Positions 32,068 through 39,860 of a DNA stretch of 39,955 nucleotides are shown one piece after another (positions within the stretch are counted from its first letter, which is position 1; every line of letters begins with the position of its first letter). The DNA lies in the NCBI RefSeq assembly GCF_022712295.1, contig NZ_JALAGT010000195.1, positions 1 through 39,955 on the forward strand, written 5' to 3'. The notes beneath the pieces were generated by a model. That model did no database searches and was not told the origin of the DNA. It was given only the letters and a program-made list of their open reading frames with translations. The DNA is from Galactobacter sp. (GTDB lineage: Bacteria > Actinomycetota > Actinomycetes > Actinomycetales > Micrococcaceae). The position numbers were made by a program, and so were the translations under genes.

Positions 32068-32086
32068 TTAGCTGAGGCAAACCTCA
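32068..32086 (-). promoter_or_regulatory. Candidate DtxR/IdeR iron box
   Basis: Fifteen of 19 positions agree with the DtxR consensus TTAGGTTAGSCTAACCTAA, and TGAGG/CCTCA form inverted arms around its centre. It lies upstream of the transglycosylase gene and immediately after the PucR stop. Other AGG-CCT palindromes could score similarly, so it needs comparison. Confidence 0.4.
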
Positions 32087-33682
32087 CTACCGCGTGAGGC
32101 GCAACGCAGTCCACAGCTGAGCACGGTGCTGAAAGTCGCTCAGCGAATGACCCAGAACCCGTTCGGCCAAGCGGATCCGGGTCCGTATCGTGTGGCGGTG
32201 CACGCCAAGCGCAAGCGCCGTGTCCTCGTTGCGGCAATCGTGTCTCAGCCACACGGTCAGGGTCGCGACCAACTCGGTCCCGTGGCGTTCGTCGTGCATC
32301 GCCAGTGGCTCCAGCGCGTGCCGCGCGGCAGCCGCCGCCTTCTCGCTGCGCAGCAGCGGGAGCACATCATGCCCGACGACCTCGCTGTAGCGCGTGAGTC
32401 CGTCGCCCTTGGAGTCCTTGAGGCCCGCCTCGCGGGCCGTCTCCGCCTGGACCGCGGCGCGGCCCAGATCCGTGAGCGGGGCGACGTCTGACAGTCCCCA
32501 GATCCCGCCGAGGTGCCGGACGATCTCGGCTGCAGCGTGCGGGGCGGCGGCGGGGGAGATGAGCGCAAGGCAGCGGTCGCCGTAGCGTCCGGCCAGCACG
32601 CCGGAACGGGTGCGTACGGGTCTGGCCGCCAGCCACTCGGACAGTTGTGGGGCCTGTTGCGCACTGCCGCCGAGCAGGGCGGTCACCGGAGCTGCGGGGA
32701 GTGACTCGTCCGCCGCGACGGCCACCTGCGAGGCCAGCTCGATCTCACCGCGAAGTAACAGTGCGAGCAGGCCCGTCCGCAGTGAGAGGCGGGCGTTCAA
32801 CAAGCCCTCCTCCTGACCAGTGGCCAAGCCCAACAGGGCTAGAGCGGAGGACACCACCGACTGGGCCTCCGGCGCGTTGGGTAGGTCGGTGACAGCAAGG
32901 ACACCGGTGAGTCTCCCGTTACCACTCACGGTCTGCAGGCCGAAGGAGGTCTCGGTGGATTCGACGGAGCCGGCGGCACGGGAGGCTCGCCGCAGCAGTG
33001 ACTCGGCCTTGGTCGTCACGGCTCGGAGATCCTCTGGTGATGGGGGACTTGTCACGCCCGGTGCGTGGGACAGGGTGAGTTCACCGGAGACGTCCATGAG
33101 TCCGACCCAACGATTCAACTGGGTTGCCAGTGTCCGAATCGTGGCGGGAAGCGGGGCCGGACCGAGCGCGGCGCGGGTGAGTGCCCGCTGGGCGGTCAGC
33201 GCCCAGGTGCGCTGCGCGTCGTCGCGCATGGCGACCGCGGCGGCATTGGCCCGGGCCACAGCGATGAACGGGGTCTGGAACGGGACCTCGAAGAGTGGCA
33301 ACGCGGCCTGGGAGCAGGCGGCGACCAACGGGCTCGGCACGCCGTCGCGGACCACCTCGGTGCCGAAACCGAGCCCGACCACGCCAGCGTGCACCAGCCG
33401 GTCTACGTAGGCGTCCCAATCAACGGCGGGCGCAGTACCGGGGTCGGTGGTGCCAGCTGCGGCGGGGGTGAACTGAGTCCCCGTGGTCAGCAGGACGATG
33501 CCGGGTTCCAGGAACGGGCTGGGATCCAAGAGATCTGAACTGTGGACCCATGAAACCGGGCGGTCCCAGGCGGGCTCCGGGAGGGCTGGATCGCGGAACG
33601 GGTGGAGGTCGAGTCCCTTGGTATCCAGCAGTCCGCGCAGCGAAACCGCATTATCCACTACGGAGAAATTGCTGCCGATCAT
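32087..33682 (-). CDS. PucR-family regulator of the gab genes
   Basis: The 531-residue protein has an N-terminal PucR domain (about 10-125, with PVSWVHSSDLLDPSPFLEPG), a middle region, and a C-terminal HTH_30 helix-turn-helix (about 470-525, CRNEDTALALGVHRHTIRTR). It is divergent from gabT and gabD, as is GabR of Corynebacterium glutamicum, a PucR-type activator of GABA catabolism. It probably activates gabTD. Start choice: ATG 33682 with TACGCT (complement of 33690-33695) as a -10 box seven bases away, implying a leaderless mRNA. Confidence 0.8.
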   Translation of the reverse strand: MIGSNFSVVDNAVSLRGLLDTKGLDLHPFRDPALPEPAWDRPVSWVHSSDLLDPSPFLEPGIVLLTTGTQFTPAAAGTTDPGTAPAVDWDAYVDRLVHAGVVGLGFGTEVVRDGVPSPLVAACSQAALPLFEVPFQTPFIAVARANAAAVAMRDDAQRTWALTAQRALTRAALGPAPLPATIRTLATQLNRWVGLMDVSGELTLSHAPGVTSPPSPEDLRAVTTKAESLLRRASRAAGSVESTETSFGLQTVSGNGRLTGVLAVTDLPNAPEAQSVVSSALALLGLATGQEEGLLNARLSLRTGLLALLLRGEIELASQVAVAADESLPAAPVTALLGGSAQQAPQLSEWLAARPVRTRSGVLAGRYGDRCLALISPAAAPHAAAEIVRHLGGIWGLSDVAPLTDLGRAAVQAETAREAGLKDSKGDGLTRYSEVVGHDVLPLLRSEKAAAAARHALEPLAMHDERHGTELVATLTVWLRHDCRNEDTALALGVHRHTIRTRIRLAERVLGHSLSDFQHRAQLWTALRLTR

Positions 33683-33689
33683 TCTCCAC

Positions 33690-33727
33690 AGCGTACAGTG
33701 CCGACCCGTTCCGCAACGGTCTAGCGT
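33690..33727. promoter_or_regulatory. Back-to-back leaderless promoters of the regulator and gabT
   Basis: On the minus strand TACGCT (complement of 33690-33695) is seven bases before the regulator start. On the plus strand TAGCGT (33722-33727) is seven bases before gabT. The 52-base spacer therefore has facing promoters with start sites set by the start codons. Any regulator site must overlap them. Confidence 0.5.
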
Positions 33728-33734
33728 TGCGCTC

Positions 33735-35093
33735 ATGACCTCCACGATCGATACCCCCTCCACGCTGGTCGGCGGCCCCGAGCTCCCCCAACAGCGCAAG
33801 CTCGTCACCGCCCTGCCCGGCCCCAAGTCGAAGGCCATTCTTGACCGTAAGGTCGCGGCCGTTGCGGCCCCGGTGACCCACTCGGCTCAGGTGGCCGTGG
33901 TTGCCGCTGGTGGTGGCGTGGTCGTGGATGCAGACGGCAATTCGCTGATCGACCTGGGTTCCGGCATCGCCGTGACCAGCGTCGGCAACTCCCACCCGCG
34001 CGTCGTTGCTGCCGTCACCGAGCAGGTGGCCCGCTTCACCCACACGTGTTTCACGGTCTCCCCGTACGAGGGCTACATCGCTGTGGCCGAGAAGCTCAAT
34101 GCGCTCACCCCCGGGGACTTCGACAAGCGCACCGCGCTGTTCAACTCCGGTGCGGAGGCCGTGGAGAACGCCATCAAGATCGCCCGCCATTACACCGGAC
34201 GTCAGGCCGTCGTGGCGTTGGAGCACGCCTACCACGGGCGTACCAACCTCACCATGGGCCTGACCTCCAAGGCCATGCCATACAAGTCCGGTTACGGGCC
34301 GTTTGCTCCCGAGATCTACCGCGTGCCCGGCTCCTACCCGTACCGCGATCACCTGACCGGAGCCGAGGCCGCCGAGCGCAGCATCTCCATGATCGAGAAG
34401 CAGGTCGGGGGAGACCAGGTCGCCGCGATCATCGTCGAGCCCATCCAGGGTGAGGGCGGGTTCATCGTCCCGGCTGACGGCTACCTCAACGCCATCCAGG
34501 ACTGGGCCCGCGCCAACGGCGTGGTCTTCATCGTGGACGAGGTCCAGACTGGCTTCGCCCGGACCGGTTCCCTGTTCGTTTCCGAGCAGTTCGGCCTGGA
34601 GCCGGACCTCGTCACCACGGCCAAGGGTATGGGCGGAGGCATGCCGATCTCCGGAGTCACCGGCCGTGCTGAGATCATGAACAGCTCGCAGGGTGGTGGC
34701 CTGGGCGGAACCTACACGGGCAACCCGGTCTCCTGCGCCGCAAGCCTCGCGACCATCGAGGCCTACGAGGAGGACGGGCTCATCGAGCGCGCCCAGGAGA
34801 TCGGTGAGCTGATCAACCGCACCATGACGCGGCTGCAGGCCTCCGATCCTCGCATCGGCGACGTGCGTGGACGCGGTGCCATGGCCGCCATCGAGCTCGT
34901 GGATCCTGCAACCGGGGCCCCCGATGCAGACCTGGTCAAGCGAGTGGCCGCGCAGGCCAACGCGGAGGGCGTCATCGTCCTGACCTGCGGCACGTTCGGC
35001 AATGTGATCCGCTTCCTGCCTCCGCTGAGCATCTCCGATGAGTTGCTGGCCGAAGGTCTTGGCGTGATCGCAGAGGCTCTGAAGGCCAACTGA
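33735..35093 (+). CDS. gabT: 4-aminobutyrate aminotransferase
   Basis: This 452-residue class III PLP aminotransferase moves the amino group of GABA to 2-oxoglutarate, giving succinate semialdehyde. D268 in FIVDEVQTGFARTG binds the PLP ring nitrogen and K297 in TTAKGMGGGMPI forms the Schiff base. The start at 33735 follows a TAGCGT -10 box at seven bases and no ribosome site, so it is probably leaderless. An open frame reaching back to 33483 is inside the regulator gene and is ignored. gabD follows after a terminator. Confidence 0.93.
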   Translation: MTSTIDTPSTLVGGPELPQQRKLVTALPGPKSKAILDRKVAAVAAPVTHSAQVAVVAAGGGVVVDADGNSLIDLGSGIAVTSVGNSHPRVVAAVTEQVARFTHTCFTVSPYEGYIAVAEKLNALTPGDFDKRTALFNSGAEAVENAIKIARHYTGRQAVVALEHAYHGRTNLTMGLTSKAMPYKSGYGPFAPEIYRVPGSYPYRDHLTGAEAAERSISMIEKQVGGDQVAAIIVEPIQGEGGFIVPADGYLNAIQDWARANGVVFIVDEVQTGFARTGSLFVSEQFGLEPDLVTTAKGMGGGMPISGVTGRAEIMNSSQGGGLGGTYTGNPVSCAASLATIEAYEEDGLIERAQEIGELINRTMTRLQASDPRIGDVRGRGAMAAIELVDPATGAPDADLVKRVAAQANAEGVIVLTCGTFGNVIRFLPPLSISDELLAEGLGVIAEALKAN

Positions 35094-35109
35094 TTCGTGA
35101 ACCGACTCG

Positions 35110-35142
35110 AGCGGGCGCATCCGGGGCACGGATGCGCCCGCT
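35110..35142 (+). terminator. Terminator after gabT
   Basis: A perfect 14-bp stem (35110-35123 with 35129-35142) with a GGGCA loop is followed by TTGGTCT-like sequence. It lies between gabT and gabD, so gabD may have its own promoter. Confidence 0.82.
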
Positions 35143-35233
35143 TGGTCTATGACCGCGGCTCCGATCAGGGTAGCGTGGATCACAAGCTGTACCGTCCAGA
35201 TGGTCGGCAACCCGAGTGAACAGGGAGAACCCC

Positions 35234-36604
35234 ATGAGCGATTACGTCGTCAACAATCCTGCTACCGGCGAGACGCTGGCAACCTACCCGGTGAACACCG
35301 CTGAGGAGGTGGAGCAGGCCCTCTCCGCCGCAGCAGCGGCACACAATGGTTGGTCCCGTTCCTCGACCCCGGCAGAGCGCGCAGCACTGATCGGTCGCGT
35401 TGCGCAGCTGCACACCGAACGCCGCCAGGAACTCGCGGAGATCATTGTGCGCGAGATGGGCAAGCCCCTGGAGCAGTCGCTCGGTGAGGTGGATTTCTCT
35501 GCTGAGATCTACCAGTTCTACGCGGACCATGCCGAGGCTCTGACCGCGGATCAGCCCATCGCCGACTTCGCCGGCGAAGGCTCCGCAATCATCCGTCGTG
35601 CCTCCTTGGGGCCGCTGCTGGGAATCATGCCCTGGAACTTCCCCTACTACCAGGTGGCTCGTTTTGCCGGTCCCAACATCATCAACGGCAACACCATCCT
35701 GCTCAAGCACGCACCCCAGTGCCCGGAGTCCGCCGCCGCGATCCACCAGATCTTCGTGGATGCCGGAGCCGTTGCGGGCGTCTACACCGATGTTCGTCTG
35801 ACCAACGAGCAGGCGGCCGAGGTCATTGCCGATCGCCGCATCGCCGGTGTTTCCGTGACTGGGTCGGAGCGTGCCGGTGCTGCGGTTGCGGCAGAGGCCG
35901 GGAAGAACCTCAAGAAGGTGGCTCTGGAGCTGGGCGGCTCCGACCCGTTCTACCTCTTCTCCACAGATGATCTGGACTCCGTGGTGGAATCCGCCGTGGC
36001 CGGCCGCATCGACAATGCGGGCCAGGTCTGCAACGGGACCAAGCGTTTCATCATTCTGGACAAGTACTACGACGACTTCCTGGCCAAGTTCAAGGCGGGT
36101 ATGGCTGCGGTTCAGCCGGGCGATCCCACGCTGGCCGAGACGGAGCTGGGCCCCATGTCTTCCACTGCTGCTGCCGACCGCATCGCGGAGCAGGTGGAGC
36201 GGGCCGTTGCTCAGGGCGCCACCCTGGAACTCGGTGGCACGCGTGAAGGCAACTTCTATGCACCCACCGTGCTGACCGGCATCACCAAGGACATGGACGT
36301 CTATTCTGAGGAACTCTTCGGCCCCGTGGCCGCGGTGTACAAGGTGGCGGACGAGGACGAGGCACTCGCCCTCGGCAACGACGTGGACTTCGGCCTCGGC
36401 TCCTATGTCTTCACCACCGACGCGGAGCAGGCGGACCGCGTGGCCAATCGCATCGAGGCCGGCATGGTCTACGTGAACCTAGTCGGCGCGGACTCCGCAG
36501 AGCTTCCGTTCGGTGGGGTCAAGCGCTCCGGTACGGGGCGAGAGCTCGGTCTGCTCGCCGCCAACGAGTTCGTGAATTCCAAGCTGATCCGCTCGACGTT
36601 CTGA
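35234..36604 (+). CDS. gabD: Succinate-semialdehyde dehydrogenase
   Basis: A 456-residue aldehyde dehydrogenase: MPWNFPYYQVARFAGP at the cofactor entrance, E232 in LELGGSDPF and catalytic C266 in GQVCNGTKR. It oxidises succinate semialdehyde to succinate with NAD(P)+. The start at 35234 follows AGGGAGA with good spacing; an ATG at 35216 is less well placed. With gabT and the PucR-type regulator it forms the GABA shunt. The terminator in front suggests a separate promoter, perhaps TAGCGT near 35170-35175. Confidence 0.92.
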   Translation: MSDYVVNNPATGETLATYPVNTAEEVEQALSAAAAAHNGWSRSSTPAERAALIGRVAQLHTERRQELAEIIVREMGKPLEQSLGEVDFSAEIYQFYADHAEALTADQPIADFAGEGSAIIRRASLGPLLGIMPWNFPYYQVARFAGPNIINGNTILLKHAPQCPESAAAIHQIFVDAGAVAGVYTDVRLTNEQAAEVIADRRIAGVSVTGSERAGAAVAAEAGKNLKKVALELGGSDPFYLFSTDDLDSVVESAVAGRIDNAGQVCNGTKRFIILDKYYDDFLAKFKAGMAAVQPGDPTLAETELGPMSSTAAADRIAEQVERAVAQGATLELGGTREGNFYAPTVLTGITKDMDVYSEELFGPVAAVYKVADEDEALALGNDVDFGLGSYVFTTDAEQADRVANRIEAGMVYVNLVGADSAELPFGGVKRSGTGRELGLLAANEFVNSKLIRSTF

Positions 36605-36626
36605 CCCATACGTCCGAGCAGTGCCA

Positions 36627-36658
36627 GCGAGGACCCCGCCGAGCGGCGGGGTCCTCGC
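36627..36658 (+). terminator. Terminator after gabD
   Basis: A perfect 14-bp stem (36627-36640 with 36645-36658) with a GAGC loop is followed by GTTTT. This is one of the few sites here with a T-run. Confidence 0.88.
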
Positions 36659-36732
36659 GTTTTCGGGCTGGACACGGGGACTCGTCTTTGGCCGGATTCC
36701 GGCCGGCTCCCCAGAAGCGTCAACGGAGGCGG

Positions 36733-37401
36733 TCAGCCCTCCAGCGCGACCTGCAGGCTACCGTCGGCCCCCACGGAACCGGATACGCCCGCGAGACCCG
36801 GCAACACGACGTCGGCCATGAGGTCTTCGGCACCGTAGGTGCCGCTCAACCCCAGCGTGGCCATGCCGGCGGCGTGAGCCGCGGCGAGGCCCGCAGGGGC
36901 GTCCTCCACCACCAAACACCGTGAGGGGTCCACGTCAAGCCGCGATGCGCCGAGCAGGTACCCCTCCGGGTCCGGCTTGCCGTGGGTCACCGAATCGGCG
37001 GTGACGATGGTGGAAGGCGGCTGCCAGCCCACAGCGCCCAGTCGCACCGCGATCAGATTGTCGGTGCAACTGGTCACGATGGTCCACCGATCCTGCGGCA
37101 GCGAGGCCAGCAATTCGGCGGCTCCGGGAAGAACCGTGACGCCCTCGGCGTCCGACTCCTCGAGTTCGTTGATGAGCGCAAACGCCTCGTCCCACCGGTC
37201 CGCGGCCAGATCGCCGGACTCGATCACGGAGTTCACCACCTGCCGGGCGGGGATGCCGTGCTCGTGATAGTCGGTCCGGCCGATCCCCAGCATTTCGCCC
37301 CACTTGGCCCAGGCCCGGGACGTGACCGGGGTGGAGTCGATGAGGGTGCCGTCCAGATCGAAGAGGACGGCGTCGAGGCCGTCGAAAAGGGTGGTGCTCA
37401 C
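36733..37401 (-). CDS. HAD-family phosphatase, third gene of the mesX operon
   Basis: The 222-residue protein is a HAD hydrolase of the phosphoglucomutase/sugar-phosphatase type: nucleophile motif DLDGTL with D15 and D17, the motif II region VTSCTDN, and motifs III and IV in GKPDPEGYLLGA and VVEDAPAG. It probably removes phosphate from a sugar or polyol phosphate. The GTG start at 37401 overlaps the mesD stop codon, so it is translated with mesD. Why a phosphatase belongs with methionine synthesis is unclear. Confidence 0.82.
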   Translation of the reverse strand: MSTTLFDGLDAVLFDLDGTLIDSTPVTSRAWAKWGEMLGIGRTDYHEHGIPARQVVNSVIESGDLAADRWDEAFALINELEESDAEGVTVLPGAAELLASLPQDRWTIVTSCTDNLIAVRLGAVGWQPPSTIVTADSVTHGKPDPEGYLLGASRLDVDPSRCLVVEDAPAGLAAAHAAGMATLGLSGTYGAEDLMADVVLPGLAGVSGSVGADGSLQVALEG

Positions 37402-38465
37402 ACGCTCACTGTATCGGCGGGCGTGGCCGCGATGAGGCCCGACTCGAGTTCCTGGCGGACCAGGCGGGCGCCCTCGGCAAGGGCGACCATCTTGTCGCGT
37501 GCCACTTGTCGCTTCAGGGGAGCCATGCCGCAATTGGTGCTCGCGATCAGCTTGTCGGCATCCACGTGGCGCAGTGCTGCGCGGAGCGTGTCCGCGACCT
37601 GTTCCGGGGTCTCCACGGTGTCCGAGGCGACGTCGATGGCACCGATCATGACCTTCTTCCCGCGCAGAAGCCCGATCAAGTCGATGGGGACCCGAGAGTT
37701 CTGGCTCTCCAAGGAAACGATGTCCAGGGTGGAACGCTGCAACAGCGGGAAGGACTCCTCGTACTGGCGCCACTGATTGCCAAGGGTCGCCTTCCAGTCG
37801 TTGTTGGCCTTGATTCCGTAGCCGTAACAGATGTGGACGGCGGTCTCGCAGGACAGCCCTTCCGCGGCCCGCTCCAGTGCGGCAACGCCCCAGTCCTTGA
37901 GTTCATCGAAGAAGACGTTGAACGCAGGCTCGTCGAACTGGATGATGTCCACGCCTGCCGCCTCCAGCTCCTTGGCCTCTTGATTGAGGATGCGGGCAAA
38001 CTCCCAGGCCAGCTTCTCGCGGCTTCCGTAATGCTGGTCGGCCAGCGTGTCGATCATGGTCATGGGGCCCGGGAGCGTCCACTTGATGGGCTTCTCGGTC
38101 TGGGCTCGCAGCAGCTTCGCGTCCTCGACGAACACCGGCTGCTTGCGTTCAACGGGCCCCACGACCGTGGGGACGCTGGCGTCATAGCGGTTGCGGATGC
38201 GCACCGTCTCGCGATGTTCGAAGTCCACGCCGCTCAAGTGCTCGATGAACGTGGTGACGAAGTGCTGACGGGTCTGCTCTCCGTCGCAGATGATGTCCAG
38301 GCCCGCGTTGTGCTGCTCGGCTGCGGAGAGCCGCAGCGCGTCGTGCTTGGCTTCGTAGAGTTCCGGGCCGTCGAGGCGCCACGGGGCCCAGAGTGTCTCG
38401 GGATCGGAGAGCCATGAGGGCTTGGGTAAGCTGCCGACGAGCGCGGTGGGGAGCAAAGTGGTCAT
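37398..38465 (-). CDS. mesD: Core-MetE methionine synthase, MesD type
   Basis: This 355-residue protein corresponds to only the catalytic half of MetE. Zinc and homocysteine ligands are visible: H211 and C213 in VHICYG, E253 in SLESQN and C312 in STNCGMAPL. The N-terminal half that binds methyl-folate in MetE is missing. Its neighbour mesX (DUF1852) marks it as the oxygen-dependent MesD class described by Price and colleagues (2021), in which both proteins are required and the methyl donor is not settled. The start at 38465 has GAGG upstream, 30 bases after mesX. Confidence 0.87.
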   Translation of the reverse strand: MTTLLPTALVGSLPKPSWLSDPETLWAPWRLDGPELYEAKHDALRLSAAEQHNAGLDIICDGEQTRQHFVTTFIEHLSGVDFEHRETVRIRNRYDASVPTVVGPVERKQPVFVEDAKLLRAQTEKPIKWTLPGPMTMIDTLADQHYGSREKLAWEFARILNQEAKELEAAGVDIIQFDEPAFNVFFDELKDWGVAALERAAEGLSCETAVHICYGYGIKANNDWKATLGNQWRQYEESFPLLQRSTLDIVSLESQNSRVPIDLIGLLRGKKVMIGAIDVASDTVETPEQVADTLRAALRHVDADKLIASTNCGMAPLKRQVARDKMVALAEGARLVRQELESGLIAATPADTVSV

Positions 38466-38495
38466 GGTGGTTCCTCGCTTGGATCTCGTGGCTGG

Positions 38496-39530
38496 TCAGC
38501 GCCGGCCGCGCTCGGTCTGCTGCGGTGCCCATTGGGCGGCCCACTGATTCAGGACTGCGCCATAGGGCTCGATCAGTTCCTCTTGGGCCAACTTGCCTTG
38601 CTTCTGCGCGAGCTGGCTGCGTTCAACCCGGTCGTAGGACACCGCTGGAAGCGAGTAGTCGCTGCTGGTGAGGCTGGGACGGTACACATGAGGCGCCGAG
38701 GAGTTGGCGTTGTAGATCTCCGGCCGGTAGATTCGCTGGAAGCTCTCCATCGTGGCGATGGTGCCGGCCAGGGCCAGATCGGAATGGTCGTTGAGCAGGT
38801 CTCCACGGAAGTAGAACGCCAGAGGGGCAGCTGCGCCGCGGGGTTTGAAGTACCTGACCTGCAAACCCATCTGAGCGAAGTATTGGTCGGTGCGCGAGTA
38901 ATCATCCTGCTGGTATTCGACGCCAAGGACCGGATGCTCGTTGGGTAACTGACGGTAGACGCGAGACGTGGAGACGCTGATACAGATCACTGGGGCCGTC
39001 GTGAAGCGCTGTGTGCAGGCGGCGGAGCCCAAGAAGTGCTGGAAGATCTTGCCGTGCAATACGCCGAAGTCCTCGGGCGGGCTCGGCTGCCCATCAGTGT
39101 TTGTATGCGCCGCTGCGTGTGCGGGCAGCAGGATGCTGAAGTCGTAGTCGCGGATGTAGGAGGAGAAGTTGTTCCCTGGGAGTCCTTGAATACGTGAACC
39201 CGTGAGGGTGTCAAGGATCTGAACGTCAAGGATCTCCATCAGGGGGAAGTCGTCCGCGTCCGGTGCGGGCTGAAGGTCGACGGAGACGATCTCCAACTCC
39301 AGGCGGTAACGGTCCTGCGTGGGGTTGTCCCAATGGATCAGGTCGTTGAACCGGCGGTTGATCATCTCAAGCACGTTGCGAAGGTTCTCCCGAGCGTCTT
39401 CGCCGCGCGCCAGGTTCGCAAAATTGGTGGTGGCCCGTGAGGTGGAAGAGGGGGAGTAGTCCTCGGTGAACGCCGTGGTGGAAACGGTGAAGTTCAGCTC
39501 GCGCGTTGCGGCGATGGTGGGGGTGGACAC
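38496..39530 (-). CDS. mesX: MesX (DUF1852), partner of MesD methionine synthase
   Basis: The 344-residue protein matches the DUF1852 family, known as MesX in Acinetobacter, where it is needed together with MesD and oxygen for methionine formation. Typical segments seen are LNFTVSTTAFTEDYSPSS at the N-terminus, TRATTNFANLARG-like SRATTNFANLARGE, and a C-terminal SQLAQKQGKLAQEELIEP. Its chemistry is not known. The start is GTG 39530; AGGAG is ten bases upstream. A SAM-IV riboswitch precedes it, so expression probably falls when SAM is abundant. Confidence 0.85.
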   Translation of the reverse strand: MSTPTIAATRELNFTVSTTAFTEDYSPSSTSRATTNFANLARGEDARENLRNVLEMINRRFNDLIHWDNPTQDRYRLELEIVSVDLQPAPDADDFPLMEILDVQILDTLTGSRIQGLPGNNFSSYIRDYDFSILLPAHAAAHTNTDGQPSPPEDFGVLHGKIFQHFLGSAACTQRFTTAPVICISVSTSRVYRQLPNEHPVLGVEYQQDDYSRTDQYFAQMGLQVRYFKPRGAAAPLAFYFRGDLLNDHSDLALAGTIATMESFQRIYRPEIYNANSSAPHVYRPSLTSSDYSLPAVSYDRVERSQLAQKQGKLAQEELIEPYGAVLNQWAAQWAPQQTERGRR

Positions 39531-39549
39531 GGTCTGCGTGCTCCTGACT

Positions 39550-39580
39550 CCGGTGGGGCACTAGAGGCCTGCTGCACCGG
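39550..39580 (-). promoter_or_regulatory. Helix next to the mesX ribosome site
   Basis: On the minus strand CCGGTG (complement of 39575-39580) can pair with CACCGG (complement of 39550-39555), five bases before the AGGAG Shine-Dalgarno (complement of 39541-39545). This helix, downstream of the riboswitch, could be the expression platform controlling translation. Confidence 0.35.
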
Positions 39581-39594
39581 TCGATGCTTGCCCA

Positions 39595-39692
39595 CCGCGG
39601 CTACGGCGGACCCGTTCTTCCCCTGGGGCACCCGGTCGACGGGTTGCCGCGCGGCCGGCCAGGTACCTTGGTCCGCGACTCGTGAACGTGGT
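39595..39692 (-). promoter_or_regulatory. SAM-IV (SAM-clan) riboswitch
   Basis: On the minus strand the SAM-clan core appears in order: TCACGAGT, GGCAACC, GGGTGCCCC and GGGGAAGA. The closing P1 helix pairs ACCACGTTC (39692-39684) with GAACGGGT (39617-39610), with one bulged A. P3 is ACCCG/CGGGT around TCGAC. After P1 a CCGCC...GGTGG hairpin resembles P5 of SAM-IV. It lies just downstream of the mesX promoter and upstream of mesX and mesD. By family, it binds S-adenosylmethionine. The 3' boundary is approximate. Confidence 0.85.
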
Positions 39693-39696
39693 TTTG

Positions 39697-39725
39697 AGCC
39701 TACGGAGGCTGGTGGGTGATGTCGC
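39697..39725 (-). promoter_or_regulatory. mesX promoter
   Basis: TAGGCT (complement of 39697-39702) is the -10 box; GCGACA (complement of 39720-39725) with a 17-base spacer is the -35. Transcription would begin near 39690, at the first bases of the riboswitch P1 helix. Confidence 0.5.
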
Positions 39726-39860
39726 TCTGTTACGCAATTGCGAAGCGGGCACCGGTTTCATGACGCGATCATGACGCGCCGAGTGGGCGGGATGGCCCAA
39801 GTCTGAGGCCGCAGGGAGCGTGTCAGATGGTCTGTGTAAGCCCTTCTGGGAAGGACAATC

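Noticed and set aside
33651..35210. A 519-codon open frame on the minus strand over gabT
   Set aside because: The translated product is Gly/Asp/Val/Leu-rich with no motifs, and the opposite strand codes for an intact PLP enzyme.
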